Origin: Hyphomicrobiaceae bacterium
GTDB taxonomy: Bacteria; Pseudomonadota; Alphaproteobacteria; Rhizobiales; Hyphomicrobiaceae
Direction of reading: 5' to 3'
DNA: 7,590 nucleotides
NCBI GenBank assembly: GCA_025359005.1
Contig: JANYHP010000480.1
Coordinates: 1 to 7,590, forward strand
Shown here: positions 1 through 6,873 of the stretch, in pieces
Layout of the letters: each line of letters begins with the position of its first letter
Position numbering within the stretch: position 1 is the first letter of the stretch
Made by a program: the position numbers and the translations under genes
The notes under the pieces: generated by a model
Databases searched by the model: none
What the model saw: the letters and a program-made list of their open reading frames with translations, nothing else
Told to the model about the DNA's origin: nothing

Positions 1-45
1 GTCTTGTATGCGTCAGATAGTGGCATAAAATAAGGGTTTCTGGAA

Positions 46-61
46 CTAGGTAGGTACCTAG
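46..61. repeat. Short AT/GC palindrome
   Basis: CTAGGT (46-51) pairs with ACCTAG (56-61) across a 4-nt spacer. The inner AGGTACCT (52-59) is itself a perfect 8-bp palindrome. It marks the boundary between the AT-richer left end and the GC-rich repeat cluster. It could be an operator or the edge of a mobile repeat; nothing in the sequence decides between these. Confidence 0.4.
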
Positions 62-69
62 GGCCCACG

Positions 70-115
70 AAAAACCCTCCGGCCCGTAGGGCGGGATAGC
101 ACAGCGTATCCCGCC
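70..115 (-). terminator. Candidate transcription terminator of the minus-strand operon
   Basis: Read on the minus strand, the strong stem at 115-90 is followed by CCCT (92-89) and AGGG (78-75), which can pair, and then directly by five T residues (74-70). A GC stem ending in a T-run is the layout of an intrinsic terminator. It would lie about 170 nt beyond the stop codon of the aldo/keto reductase. The stem next to the T-run is only 4 bp with a large loop, so this is a moderate to weak call. The stronger stems upstream could still help stop transcription or protect the 3' end of the mRNA. Confidence 0.35.
90..115. repeat. REP-like intergenic palindrome
   Basis: GGCGGGATA (90-98) pairs perfectly with TATCCCGCC (107-115). 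The 8-nt loop itself starts and nearly ends with GC, so a bulged inner pair is possible. With its left flank (CCCGTAG) it resembles a palindrome family seen between genes in many Proteobacteria, of the form GTAGG-GCGGG-(T/A)TA-GC...GC-GTAA-CCCGCC. That resemblance is from memory and was not searched. Such elements are usually scattered in many copies and lie in transcribed 3' regions. Confidence 0.6.
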
Positions 116-147
116 GCCCCAAGCGCCGGCGTATGCCGTGGCAAAGC

Positions 148-166
148 CAAAGGGCTCTGCCCTTTG
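148..166. repeat. Perfect 8-bp hairpin
   Basis: CAAAGGGC (148-155) and GCCCTTTG (159-166) form an uninterrupted 8-bp stem with a 3-nt TCT loop. It sits between two other stem-loops. In the minus-strand transcript it would be a stable hairpin about 120 nt past the last stop codon. It is not followed by a T-run on either strand, so I call it a repeat unit or mRNA-end hairpin and not a terminator. Confidence 0.55.
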
Positions 167-172
167 AACCCG

Positions 173-191
173 CAAAAGGCTGCTGCTTTTG
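173..191. repeat. Short hairpin, CAAAAG / CTTTTG
   Basis: CAAAAG (173-178) pairs with CTTTTG (186-191) around a 7-nt GC-rich loop. It is a weak stem taken alone. It matters because it falls in line between the hairpin at 148-166 and the larger palindrome at 195-237, giving three consecutive stem-loops with only 3-6 nt between them. Confidence 0.35.
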
Positions 192-194
192 GTC

Positions 195-237
195 GCGCGA
201 TGGATCGGAAAACCGCTGCACACTTTTCCGATCGCGC
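195..237. repeat. Alphaproteobacterial-type intergenic palindrome (CGGAAAA/TTTTCCG core)
   Basis: GATCGGAAAA (203-212) and TTTTCCGATC (224-233) are perfect 10-bp arms around an 11-nt loop. The pairing can be extended outward: GCGCGAT (195-201) matches ATCGCGC (231-237) if the four bases 202-205 are bulged, giving 14 pairs in all. On the minus strand the core reads CGGAAAAGTGTGCAGCGGTT followed by TTCCG. I know this pattern as a very common intergenic repeat in rhizobia and related bacteria. That is recall, not a search. It is the best single clue to the taxonomy of the window. Confidence 0.65.
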
Positions 238-284
238 TCCGGCCCTTTTGAAACCCGTCTGGGGTGGGTGGCGCGGACGATGCC

Positions 285-1310
285 TTACGTCACGTGCGCT
301 GTTGGAACACCGCCGCGCGCTTCCAGATCGGCCCACAGGGCTGCGGGGATCACGGTCGCGACGGCTGCGACATTGCTCGCCACTTCCCCTGGCGTCTTCA
401 TACCGGCCAGCACGCTGGCGACGGCTGAGTGTCGGAGTGGGTATTGCAAGGCGGCCGCTTGCAAACTGACGCCGTGATCGGCGCAGATGCGTGCGAGCGC
501 TGCGACGCGCGTCAGAGTTTCGGGATCGGCGACTTTGTAGGCGGATTGCGCGCCCGCCACCGGCCCCGTCGCCAGAATTCCGCTGTCGAAGGGCGCGGCC
601 GCAATGTAGGCAACACCATGCTTGGCGCAGGTATCGAGCAGGCCGCTTTCCAGCGCCGACTGATCGAGCAAGGTCATGCGGCCCGGCACCAACGCCACGT
701 CGATGTCGCCATCCTCGATGAAGCGCATGGCCACATCGACGTCCTTGAGGCCGATGCCGATGGCGCGCACGATGCCCTGGTCGCGCAGGTCCTGCAGCGC
801 GCGCAGCGCCCCGTCCATCGCTGCAGCGATCGCCGCCTCGATGCCATCGTCTCCGTGAAAGTGCCGCGTCACATCATGGATGAGCAGCATCTCGATGCGG
901 TCACGGCCGAGGCGCGCGAGACTGTCTGCGATAATCCGCAGCGTGCCATCGCGCGAGAAATCGAACGCCATCTCGGCATCATGGCCACCGGGAAAATGCA
1001 GCGCGCGCTGCGGCTGTCCGCCAGCTCCCAACGGCACGATGCGCTTGCCGACTTTCGACGAAACCACCAGCGGCGGATCAGGCTGCAAGCGCCGTGCCGC
1101 GCCAAGCCGTTCCTCGGCGAGCCCGCAGCCATACTGCGGTGCTGTGTCGAAATAGGTGACGCCACCGACCCGCGCCGCGGCGATCGTCGCTTGCGCTGCC
1201 TCATCGGGGACGTCTGCGTACTGCCCGCCGATCGCCATGGTGCCAAAGCCCAGCACGGAGACAGAAAGTCCGGTCGCCCCAATGGCGCGCTGCGGCAACG
1301 ACGCCGTCAT
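285..1310 (-). CDS. Aldo/keto reductase, D-threo-aldose / pyridoxal dehydrogenase type
   Basis: A 341-residue cytoplasmic NAD(P)-dependent oxidoreductase of the aldo/keto reductase (TIM-barrel) family. The N-terminal signature GATGLSVSVLGFGTMAIGG (residues 11-29) is followed by the expected catalytic tetrad: Asp55 in FDTAPQYG, Tyr60, Lys86 in SSKVGK and His145 in LIHDVTRH. The motif TAPQYGCGLAEERLG and the long insert after Lys86 resemble the subgroup that holds D-threo-aldose 1-dehydrogenases and pyridoxal 4-dehydrogenase, so it may oxidise a sugar or aldehyde. The substrate is not readable from sequence. I chose the ATG at 1310 because it overlaps the TGA of the upstream synthetase as ATGA and matches the usual N-terminus; an in-frame ATG at 1343 would add 11 residues with no family match. 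It is the last gene of the operon and is probably translated by coupling to the synthetase. Confidence 0.92.
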   Translation of the reverse strand: MTASLPQRAIGATGLSVSVLGFGTMAIGGQYADVPDEAAQATIAAARVGGVTYFDTAPQYGCGLAEERLGAARRLQPDPPLVVSSKVGKRIVPLGAGGQPQRALHFPGGHDAEMAFDFSRDGTLRIIADSLARLGRDRIEMLLIHDVTRHFHGDDGIEAAIAAAMDGALRALQDLRDQGIVRAIGIGLKDVDVAMRFIEDGDIDVALVPGRMTLLDQSALESGLLDTCAKHGVAYIAAAPFDSGILATGPVAGAQSAYKVADPETLTRVAALARICADHGVSLQAAALQYPLRHSAVASVLAGMKTPGEVASNVAAVATVIPAALWADLEARGGVPTAHVT

Positions 1311-3412
1311 TTGAGCACCACCAGCGCGTCCGCCGCCACGCACCCCTTTGGCCCCACGAACACCGGGTTGATGTCCATCTCAGCCAGCCGATCCTTGAGT
1401 GCCATCGCCATCGCCGACACATCGACCAGCATGCGCGCCAGCGCTCCGGTGTCCGCGGCGGGCTGGCCGCGATAACCGGCGAACAGTCGGGCGCCTTTCA
1501 ATTCGGCGATCATGTCGCGCGCATCTTCGAGGCCGAACGGCGCGATGCGATACGTTACGTCGCGGAGGACTTCCGTCAGCACGCCGCCGAGCCCGAGCGC
1601 CACCGTCGGCCCGAACGCCGGATCGTTGATAACGCCGATCAGCACTTCCAGCCCGGATGCCATCTCCGACACCAGCACGCCGTCGATTTTCGCATCCGGC
1701 TTGGCGCGACGCGCATTGGTGATCACCTCGATCGCGGCGGCTTCGACGCCGATCACGTCGCGTACGCCGAGCTTGACGCCACCCACGTCCGACTTGTGCG
1801 CAATGTCGCGCGACAGCACCTTGACCGCAAACGGCGGTGACAAGCGTGCGAGCTTGCCGATGTAACTCTCGCCCGCGCCGACCGTTGCTTCGCGCGTCAC
1901 GGCGATGCCGTGGGCCGCGAGCACCGCCTTGCTTTCGGCCTCGCTCAGCGTCACCGCCCCGGGGGGAAGCTCATAGGCCTTTCGCGCGGCGACCACGGGC
2001 GCCTTGCGCGATCCGAGCCGCGCGCGATCGGCCTCGAAACGCGCGAGGATAGCTGCCGCCTGCGCGAGCCGCACTGGCGTCGGGATCACTGGCACCTCAG
2101 CCGCTTCGAGAATACGGTACGCCGCCTCCGACTTCGAGCGCCGGCCCGACCACGCCACATGCACGGGCTTGTCGGTTTTTGCCGCCGCCGCCGCAATCGC
2201 TTCCGCCGCCCGTTCGGCTGGCAGTCCGGGGATGGATGCAAGCATGATCGTCAACTGGTCGATGCCGTCGTCTTCCAGCACGATGTCGAGCGTCTTGGTC
2301 AGCAGGCTCATGTCGTTGAACACGCCGGCCGTCACATCCGCCGGATTTTCGCTGGAGCCGAACGCTGGGATAATCTTTTTCAGCGCAGCAACCGTCTTGG
2401 GCGAGAACGGCGGCAACTCCAGTCCCTCGCGCACGCAGCGGTCGGCGAACACGATGCCCGATCCGCCCGAGATCGACAGCGCGCCGATACGACGGCCCTT
2501 GGCGCGACGACCTTGGGCAACGAGCTTGGCGATATCGACGATGGGCTCCACGTCGTCCACCTCGATCAGCCCCGACTGGCGGAACGCTGCGCGGAACAGA
2601 TCCGCACGGCCGGTCATGTTGGCGGTGTGCGAGGCTGCGGCCTTTGCACCGGCTTCGGTGTTGGCGCTCTTCCAGATGAGCACGGGCTTGCCCGTGGCCA
2701 ACGCCTTGCGGCCCACATCGAGCAGACGCCGCGCATCGGGTGTGCCTTCCATGACGGCAAACGCGATCTTGGTGCCGGGATCGTCGAGAAACGCCTCGAG
2801 AATTTCCGGCGACGTCATGTCCGTTTCGTTGCCGCTCGAGATGCAGGTGCGGAACCCCACGCCCTGCAACTCGGCCAGATTGACGATGGCGTAGCCGAAC
2901 CCGCCGGATTGGAACACGCAGGACACTTCGCCCTGCTTCAGATCGATCTCTTCGGAAATCGAGCCAAAACAGGCCCACACGCGCGCCGGCACCGCCACCA
3001 TACCCTGGCAGTTCGGCCCGATGACGCGGACGTCCGATTGCAGCGCTACCAGCTTCAATTCGGCTTCCAGCGCGACGCCTGCCCCGCCCGCCTCGCGAAA
3101 GCCGGCCGTCAGCACGATGGCAAAGCGGATGCCGGCGCGGCCGCAGTCGCGAATGGCCTCGGACACGCCGGCCGCCGGCACCGCCACAATGGCCAGATCG
3201 ACCGGCTTGCCGATGGCGGCCGCGGTTGGAAAGCACGGCTGGCCATGCAGGCTCGGATACTTCGGATTGACAAGGTGGATTGCGCCCTTGAAACCCGCGG
3301 CCTTGAGCGCCCGGATCGGCTGGCCGGATATGCGCACCAGATCCTGGCTGGCGCCGATGATCGCGATCGATCGCGGCGAAAAAAGCTGATCGAACGGTGC
3401 AGCAGCAGTCAT
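1307..3412 (-). CDS. NDP-forming acyl-CoA synthetase (fused alpha-beta type)
   Basis: A 701-residue cytoplasmic enzyme of the succinyl-CoA-synthetase-like superfamily, which interconverts acid + CoA + ATP and acyl-CoA + ADP + Pi through phosphohistidine. The order is: CoA-binding Rossmann part (SIAIIGAS, 15-22), ligase/flavodoxin-like part with IGPNCQG (131-137), the likely phosphorylated His262 in AASHT (259-263), a second CoA-ligase part (to about 450), and a C-terminal ATP-grasp domain from about 488. The ATP-grasp domain carries His539 in HKSDVGGVKLGV, EMASGLEVLIG, GLGG (607-610) and the closing EMDINPVFV. No acetyltransferase domain is attached, unlike the PatZ/Pat regulators. Family members act on acetate, pimelate or ferulate, so the acid used here is open. 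The ATG at 3412 has a good ribosome-binding site and matches the family N-terminus. The TGA overlaps the next gene by four bases. No disruption is seen. Confidence 0.93.
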   Translation of the reverse strand: MTAAAPFDQLFSPRSIAIIGASQDLVRISGQPIRALKAAGFKGAIHLVNPKYPSLHGQPCFPTAAAIGKPVDLAIVAVPAAGVSEAIRDCGRAGIRFAIVLTAGFREAGGAGVALEAELKLVALQSDVRVIGPNCQGMVAVPARVWACFGSISEEIDLKQGEVSCVFQSGGFGYAIVNLAELQGVGFRTCISSGNETDMTSPEILEAFLDDPGTKIAFAVMEGTPDARRLLDVGRKALATGKPVLIWKSANTEAGAKAAASHTANMTGRADLFRAAFRQSGLIEVDDVEPIVDIAKLVAQGRRAKGRRIGALSISGGSGIVFADRCVREGLELPPFSPKTVAALKKIIPAFGSSENPADVTAGVFNDMSLLTKTLDIVLEDDGIDQLTIMLASIPGLPAERAAEAIAAAAAKTDKPVHVAWSGRRSKSEAAYRILEAAEVPVIPTPVRLAQAAAILARFEADRARLGSRKAPVVAARKAYELPPGAVTLSEAESKAVLAAHGIAVTREATVGAGESYIGKLARLSPPFAVKVLSRDIAHKSDVGGVKLGVRDVIGVEAAAIEVITNARRAKPDAKIDGVLVSEMASGLEVLIGVINDPAFGPTVALGLGGVLTEVLRDVTYRIAPFGLEDARDMIAELKGARLFAGYRGQPAADTGALARMLVDVSAMAMALKDRLAEMDINPVFVGPKGCVAADALVVLK

Positions 3413-3422
3413 CGGCAGGGAG

Positions 3423-3428
3423 CTCCTC
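3423..3428 (-). promoter_or_regulatory. Ribosome-binding site of the NDP-forming synthetase
   Basis: The minus strand reads GAGGAG at 3428-3423, ten bases before the ATG at 3412. This is the clearest Shine-Dalgarno match among the minus-strand genes. It supports 3412 as the start and suggests this gene is initiated independently of the ligase upstream. Confidence 0.7.
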
Positions 3429-3444
3429 GGGGCGTGTTCGCGCC

Positions 3445-3473
3445 ACTATCGACGAGGCACGGAACGCACACAA
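3445..3473 (-). promoter_or_regulatory. Candidate internal promoter
   Basis: In the 103-nt gap before the NDP-forming synthetase, the minus strand has TTGTGT (3473-3468), a 17-bp spacer, and GATAGT (3450-3445). These match the sigma-70 consensus at three and four positions, with ideal spacing. Transcription would start near 3438, about 25 nt before the ATG and upstream of its ribosome-binding site. Two partial matches at good spacing are suggestive only. Confidence 0.3.
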
Positions 3474-3515
3474 GCACCACGGGCCGCCACGGTGCCCTGC
3501 ACGCACCGCCAACTG

Positions 3516-5075
3516 TCACACCTCAGCGCGCGGCACAAATGATGCCGCCAGTTCGCGACGCTTGAGTTTGCCATTAAGCGTGCGCGGCAGGGCGTCGACG
3601 AACACGATTTCCCGCGGCATCTTGTAGGGCGCGAGATGCTGGCGGGCAAAGGCGAGAATGCCATCGGCGTCTGGAGCGGCACCGGCTGCGGCCACCACGA
3701 ATGCACCGATCACGGACACATCGGCGCGCACGAGAACTTCCGCACAGGCAACTTCGGCAACCCCTGGCGCGCGCGCGATCACCGCTTCAACTTCCTGCGG
3801 CGCGACGCGATAGCCCAACGCCTTCATGATGTCGTTGGCGCGGCCGCGATGCGCAATGTAGCCGTCCGCATCCATCACGCCGAGATCGCCGCCAATGAAC
3901 CATGCGCCGCGCACCACCTCCGCGTCTTCGTCAGGCCGCTGCCAATAGCGCAGCATGAGCCCCGGATCGGACCGGTGCACCGCGATCAGGCCCTCCTGCC
4001 CCGGCGGCAACGGCGTGGTGCCATCCCCGGTGGGCAGAATGGCGAGCAAGCGGCCCGGTTGCGCGCGTCCGATGAAGCCCGCCTTGCGCGGGCGCGTCGG
4101 CGACGACGAGATGTAGGTCGACATCTCGCTCATGCCGAACGCCTCGTAGAGATGCGTGCCGGTCGCCGCGAACCAGTCGTCGAACAGCGTCGGCGGCGGC
4201 GGTTCGCCGGCAATCAGCCCGTGCCGGAGACGGCCGAGGTCGGCGCCTGTGGGCGCGGCATATTTGAGGATCTGCCGGTAGAGGCTCGGCACGGCAGCAA
4301 ACAGCGTGGCGTCGGTTTCGGCGATCAGGCGCGGCCAGTCTTCGGGTCGCTTGTCGCCGGTATAGACGATTGCGGTTGCCCCGCACGCCCACGGGTCGGT
4401 CAGCCCGACGCCGAGCGTGTAGGTCCAGTTGAAGGCGCCGGCATGCAGCATGCGATCGTCCGACGTGAGCCCATACCAGCCCTCATACATCGGCCGTCGC
4501 CCCCACGCCGCGCGCTGCGCGTGCAGCACGCCTTTCGGCCGCGACGTCGTGCCCGAGGTGTAGATCATGTAGGCAGCATCGTTGGCGGCTGTGTCGGCGT
4601 AGATTTGCTGCGGCGCTGGCGTCGCGATCATGGCGGCGACGTCCTCCGGGCCGAGCACGATGACGCCGTCGGGCAACGGCGAGGCCGCCATGCCGTGCGC
4701 CAGCGCCACACAGCGCGCACCGCTGTTTTCGACGAAGAACGCGGCTTCGCTGTCGGTGAGTTGGCGCGACGCCGGGATCGGCACCAGCCCCGCGGCGATG
4801 GCGCCGAAATAGAGCAACGCGTAGGCGCTCGTGTTGTCGAGCCGGATCAACAGGCGATCGCCTTGCACAAGGCCGCGCGCCGCCAGGCCCGCGGCAATCG
4901 CCAGCACGGCGCGCTCAAGATCGGCGAACGTCCACGTCTCGGCCGGCGTTGCAGCAGCCAGCCGGTCGACAACGACGAGCGCCGTCTTGTCCGGCGTCGC
5001 GCGCGCAGCCCGGCCGATGGCATAGGCGGCCATATTGAAGCGCGCGGGTGGGAGGGGACCTGAGAATGCCGTCAT
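3516..5075 (-). CDS. AMP-forming acyl-CoA ligase, benzoate-CoA-ligase-like
   Basis: A 519-residue cytoplasmic enzyme of the ANL (acyl-CoA synthetase / luciferase) superfamily, forming acyl-CoA from an acid, CoA and ATP through an acyl-adenylate, with release of AMP and PPi. Core motifs are intact: P-loop YTSGTTSRPKG (172-182), A5 motif YEAFGMSE (310-317), GGD with Asp397, hinge HRGRANDIMKALGYRVAP (409-426) and the catalytic Lys503 in LNGKLKRREL. The segment FNWTYTLGVGLTDPWACGA (215-233) resembles benzoate-CoA and related aryl or cyclic-acid ligases, but the acid cannot be fixed from this. An in-frame ATG at 5180 would add 35 residues overlapping the upstream gene without family likeness. The ATG at 5075 lies 16 nt after the upstream TGA and gives a normal N-terminus, though its ribosome-binding site is weak (GAGCGGA). 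The short gap implies co-transcription with the binding protein. Confidence 0.92.
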   Translation of the reverse strand: MTAFSGPLPPARFNMAAYAIGRAARATPDKTALVVVDRLAAATPAETWTFADLERAVLAIAAGLAARGLVQGDRLLIRLDNTSAYALLYFGAIAAGLVPIPASRQLTDSEAAFFVENSGARCVALAHGMAASPLPDGVIVLGPEDVAAMIATPAPQQIYADTAANDAAYMIYTSGTTSRPKGVLHAQRAAWGRRPMYEGWYGLTSDDRMLHAGAFNWTYTLGVGLTDPWACGATAIVYTGDKRPEDWPRLIAETDATLFAAVPSLYRQILKYAAPTGADLGRLRHGLIAGEPPPPTLFDDWFAATGTHLYEAFGMSEMSTYISSSPTRPRKAGFIGRAQPGRLLAILPTGDGTTPLPPGQEGLIAVHRSDPGLMLRYWQRPDEDAEVVRGAWFIGGDLGVMDADGYIAHRGRANDIMKALGYRVAPQEVEAVIARAPGVAEVACAEVLVRADVSVIGAFVVAAAGAAPDADGILAFARQHLAPYKMPREIVFVDALPRTLNGKLKRRELAASFVPRAEV

Positions 5076-5091
5076 CGTGTCCGCTCGCCGT

Positions 5092-6873
5092 TCATTTTGC
5101 GTCCAATGCCCACCAGCAATCGAGGTCGAAGCCGGAGTTGGGCGCCGTTTCGGGGCCGCGGATGCGCGTCCAGTGGGCAACCCAAGTCTTCGGTGGGTGG
5201 AAAAGCGGGATCACGTAGTCGCCCGAGCGCAGCACCCGATCGAACGCCCGCGCGGCACTCTGGAACGCCGACGCCTCCCGCGCCTCCACCATGGCGGTGA
5301 TCATGGCATCGACGGCGGCACTTTTCACCCCCGCATAATTGCGTTGTCCGGGCGCATCGGCGGACGCCGACCCCCAGCGGTTCCACTGCTCGTTGCCCGG
5401 CGACAGCGACGCACTCCAATGGGCCTGCACCATATCGTAATCGTTGGTCTTGAGCCGTGCCTCGTATTGCGCGCTGTCGACTTCGCGGATCTTGAGCGTG
5501 ATGCCGATCGTTTCCAACGCACGCACATAGTTGAGCAGCAATCGCGCCTGCCGCTGCGACGTGATCATCACCTCGAAGGCCAAGGGTGTGCCCGTGGCCG
5601 TATGGATCAGCCGTTGGCCGCGCAGCGCGTAGCCCGCAGCCCCCAAAAGCTTCAACGCGGCGATCTGGTTGGCGCGGTTGGCGCCGGTCCCCGATGTCAA
5701 CGGTAGCCGCGCCGTACCATCGGCAATAGCCGGCGCGACGGCACCGGGAAAGGGGGCGAGCAAGCGCTTCTCTTCGTCATCCATGGGCATCCCGACCGAG
5801 GACAGCGCCGAGCGTTCGAAGAAACTCTGCGTGCGCCGGTAGAGCCCCGCGTAAAGGGCGGCATTCACCCACTCGGCGTCGAACGCCTGGATCAGCGCCG
5901 CCCGCACGCGGCCATCCTGGAACAGCGGCCGGCGCGTATTGAAGACGAACCCGGACATGCCTGCCGGCAGCGCCGTGGCGAACGCGGCCTTGACGACACG
6001 GCCGTCGCGCACAGCGGGGAAATCATACCCCGTCGCCCAGCGTGTCGGATCTTCCTCCGCCAGCGCATCGATCTGGCCGGACTTGAAGGCTTCGAACAGG
6101 CTGCCGCTGTCACGGAAGTATTCGACGCGGACCTCGTCGAAATTGTAGCGCCCCCGCATGGTTGGCAAATCCCGCGCCCACCACTCGCGATTGCGGCGGA
6201 AGCTCAGCGTGCGGCCCGCGTCGACGTGACTGACCACATACGGGCCGGAGCCGATCGGCACCGCCAGCGAGGTCTGTTCGAACGTCTCGGCGTCCACCAA
6301 GGCTTTGGGCAGGATCGGCATCAGCCCCATCAACAGCGCCAATTCGCGGTTGCCACCTGCCCCGAATTCGAATCGGACCCGCCGCTCGTCCAGGCGCACC
6401 GCGGCCGTCACCTGCGCATAGCTTGTCCGCATGAACGGCCAACCGCGCGTCTTGAGCAAGGTGTGGGAGAAGATCACATCGTCGGCGGTCACCGGCGTGC
6501 CATTGGAAAAGCGTGCCTCGGGCCGGATGACGAAGGTTGCTGACGTGCGATCGTCGGGCACGTCGATGCTTTCAGCCAGATGGGCATGCAGCGTGAACGG
6601 TTCGTCGCCCCCGCGCGCCATCAGGCTCTCGTAGACGTACTCGCGCACGCCGGATGCAGAATCTCCCCTGTAAATCAGTGGATTGAGGCTGTTGTAGGTG
6701 CCGAGCACACCGATCGACACCCGGCCGCCTTTCGGGGCATCGGGGCGCACATAATCGAACCCGACGGGGCCTTCCGCATGGCGCGACACACCATGCATGG
6801 CAATCGTCGCTTGCGGAGCGGCCTGCACAGCGGCCCCCGCCAGCAACGCGAGGAGCGCTATTGCCCTTGGCAT
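5092..6873 (-). CDS. YejA-type periplasmic solute-binding protein (SBP family 5)
   Basis: A 593-residue exported binding protein of the oligopeptide/dipeptide class (SBP_bac_5). Residues 1-18 form a short signal peptide (Arg3, a Leu/Ala-rich core, likely cut after VQA). The mature start AMHGVSRH...FDYVRPDAPKGG (25-50), RRNREWW (226-232), FNTRRPLFQDGRVRAAL (311-327) and the C-terminal GPETAPNSGFD...WW pattern are those of YejA-like proteins, which feed ABC importers of peptides and microcin C-type compounds. Cys586 is the only cysteine in the mature protein and there is no lipobox, so it should be soluble in the periplasm. The start is uncertain: ATG 6873 has a G-rich stretch just upstream, while ATG 6909 would give a 30-residue signal peptide but has no ribosome-binding site. 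It appears to be the first gene of the operon. No permease or ATPase gene follows it, which is unusual. Confidence 0.9.
   Translation of the reverse strand: MPRAIALLALLAGAAVQAAPQATIAMHGVSRHAEGPVGFDYVRPDAPKGGRVSIGVLGTYNSLNPLIYRGDSASGVREYVYESLMARGGDEPFTLHAHLAESIDVPDDRTSATFVIRPEARFSNGTPVTADDVIFSHTLLKTRGWPFMRTSYAQVTAAVRLDERRVRFEFGAGGNRELALLMGLMPILPKALVDAETFEQTSLAVPIGSGPYVVSHVDAGRTLSFRRNREWWARDLPTMRGRYNFDEVRVEYFRDSGSLFEAFKSGQIDALAEEDPTRWATGYDFPAVRDGRVVKAAFATALPAGMSGFVFNTRRPLFQDGRVRAALIQAFDAEWVNAALYAGLYRRTQSFFERSALSSVGMPMDDEEKRLLAPFPGAVAPAIADGTARLPLTSGTGANRANQIAALKLLGAAGYALRGQRLIHTATGTPLAFEVMITSQRQARLLLNYVRALETIGITLKIREVDSAQYEARLKTNDYDMVQAHWSASLSPGNEQWNRWGSASADAPGQRNYAGVKSAAVDAMITAMVEAREASAFQSAARAFDRVLRSGDYVIPLFHPPKTWVAHWTRIRGPETAPNSGFDLDCWWALDAK

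Larger units (their letters stand above)
159..257 (+). repeat. Imperfect direct repeat flanking the palindrome
   Basis: GCCCTTTGAACCCG (159-172) recurs as GCCCTTTTGAAACCCG (242-257), differing only by one extra T and one extra A. The two copies bracket the hairpin at 173-191 and the palindrome at 195-237. This could mean that the palindrome block lies between duplicated ends, or simply that one repeat unit was duplicated. Confidence 0.4.
1..284. other. Intergenic region dense in palindromes
   Basis: I see no convincing gene in this stretch, which lies downstream of the aldo/keto reductase. Bases 1-60 are clearly more AT-rich than the rest. From about 46 to 257 the DNA is a near-continuous series of self-complementary segments, annotated one by one below. 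The pattern is that of a composite intergenic repeat, and part of it may also end transcription of the minus-strand operon. Reading frames through the region are short, and their translations look like nothing I recognise. Confidence 0.7.

Noticed and set aside
1..26. Possible minus-strand gene start (ATG at 26-24, reading MPLSDAYK) leaving the left edge
   Set aside because: Only eight codons are visible and there is no ribosome-binding site upstream. It cannot be told from chance.
429..1475. 348-codon open frame on the plus strand
   Set aside because: It is antisense to the aldo/keto reductase and the end of the synthetase, with the same compositional artefact.
3474..3495. GCACC/GGTGC stem in the gap between the ligase and the synthetase, considered as a terminator
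   Set aside because: The stem is only 5 bp with a 12-nt loop and no T-run follows, so it is unlikely to end transcription.
1910..3565. 551-codon open frame on the plus strand
   Set aside because: It lies antisense to the NDP-forming synthetase, and its translation is an Arg/His-rich string without domain likeness. Long antisense frames are expected opposite GC-rich genes; the minus-strand protein has intact family motifs.
3636..5063. 475-codon open frame on the plus strand
   Set aside because: It is antisense to the AMP-forming ligase, whose motifs are complete. The translation is low-complexity Arg/His/Gly-rich and resembles no protein.
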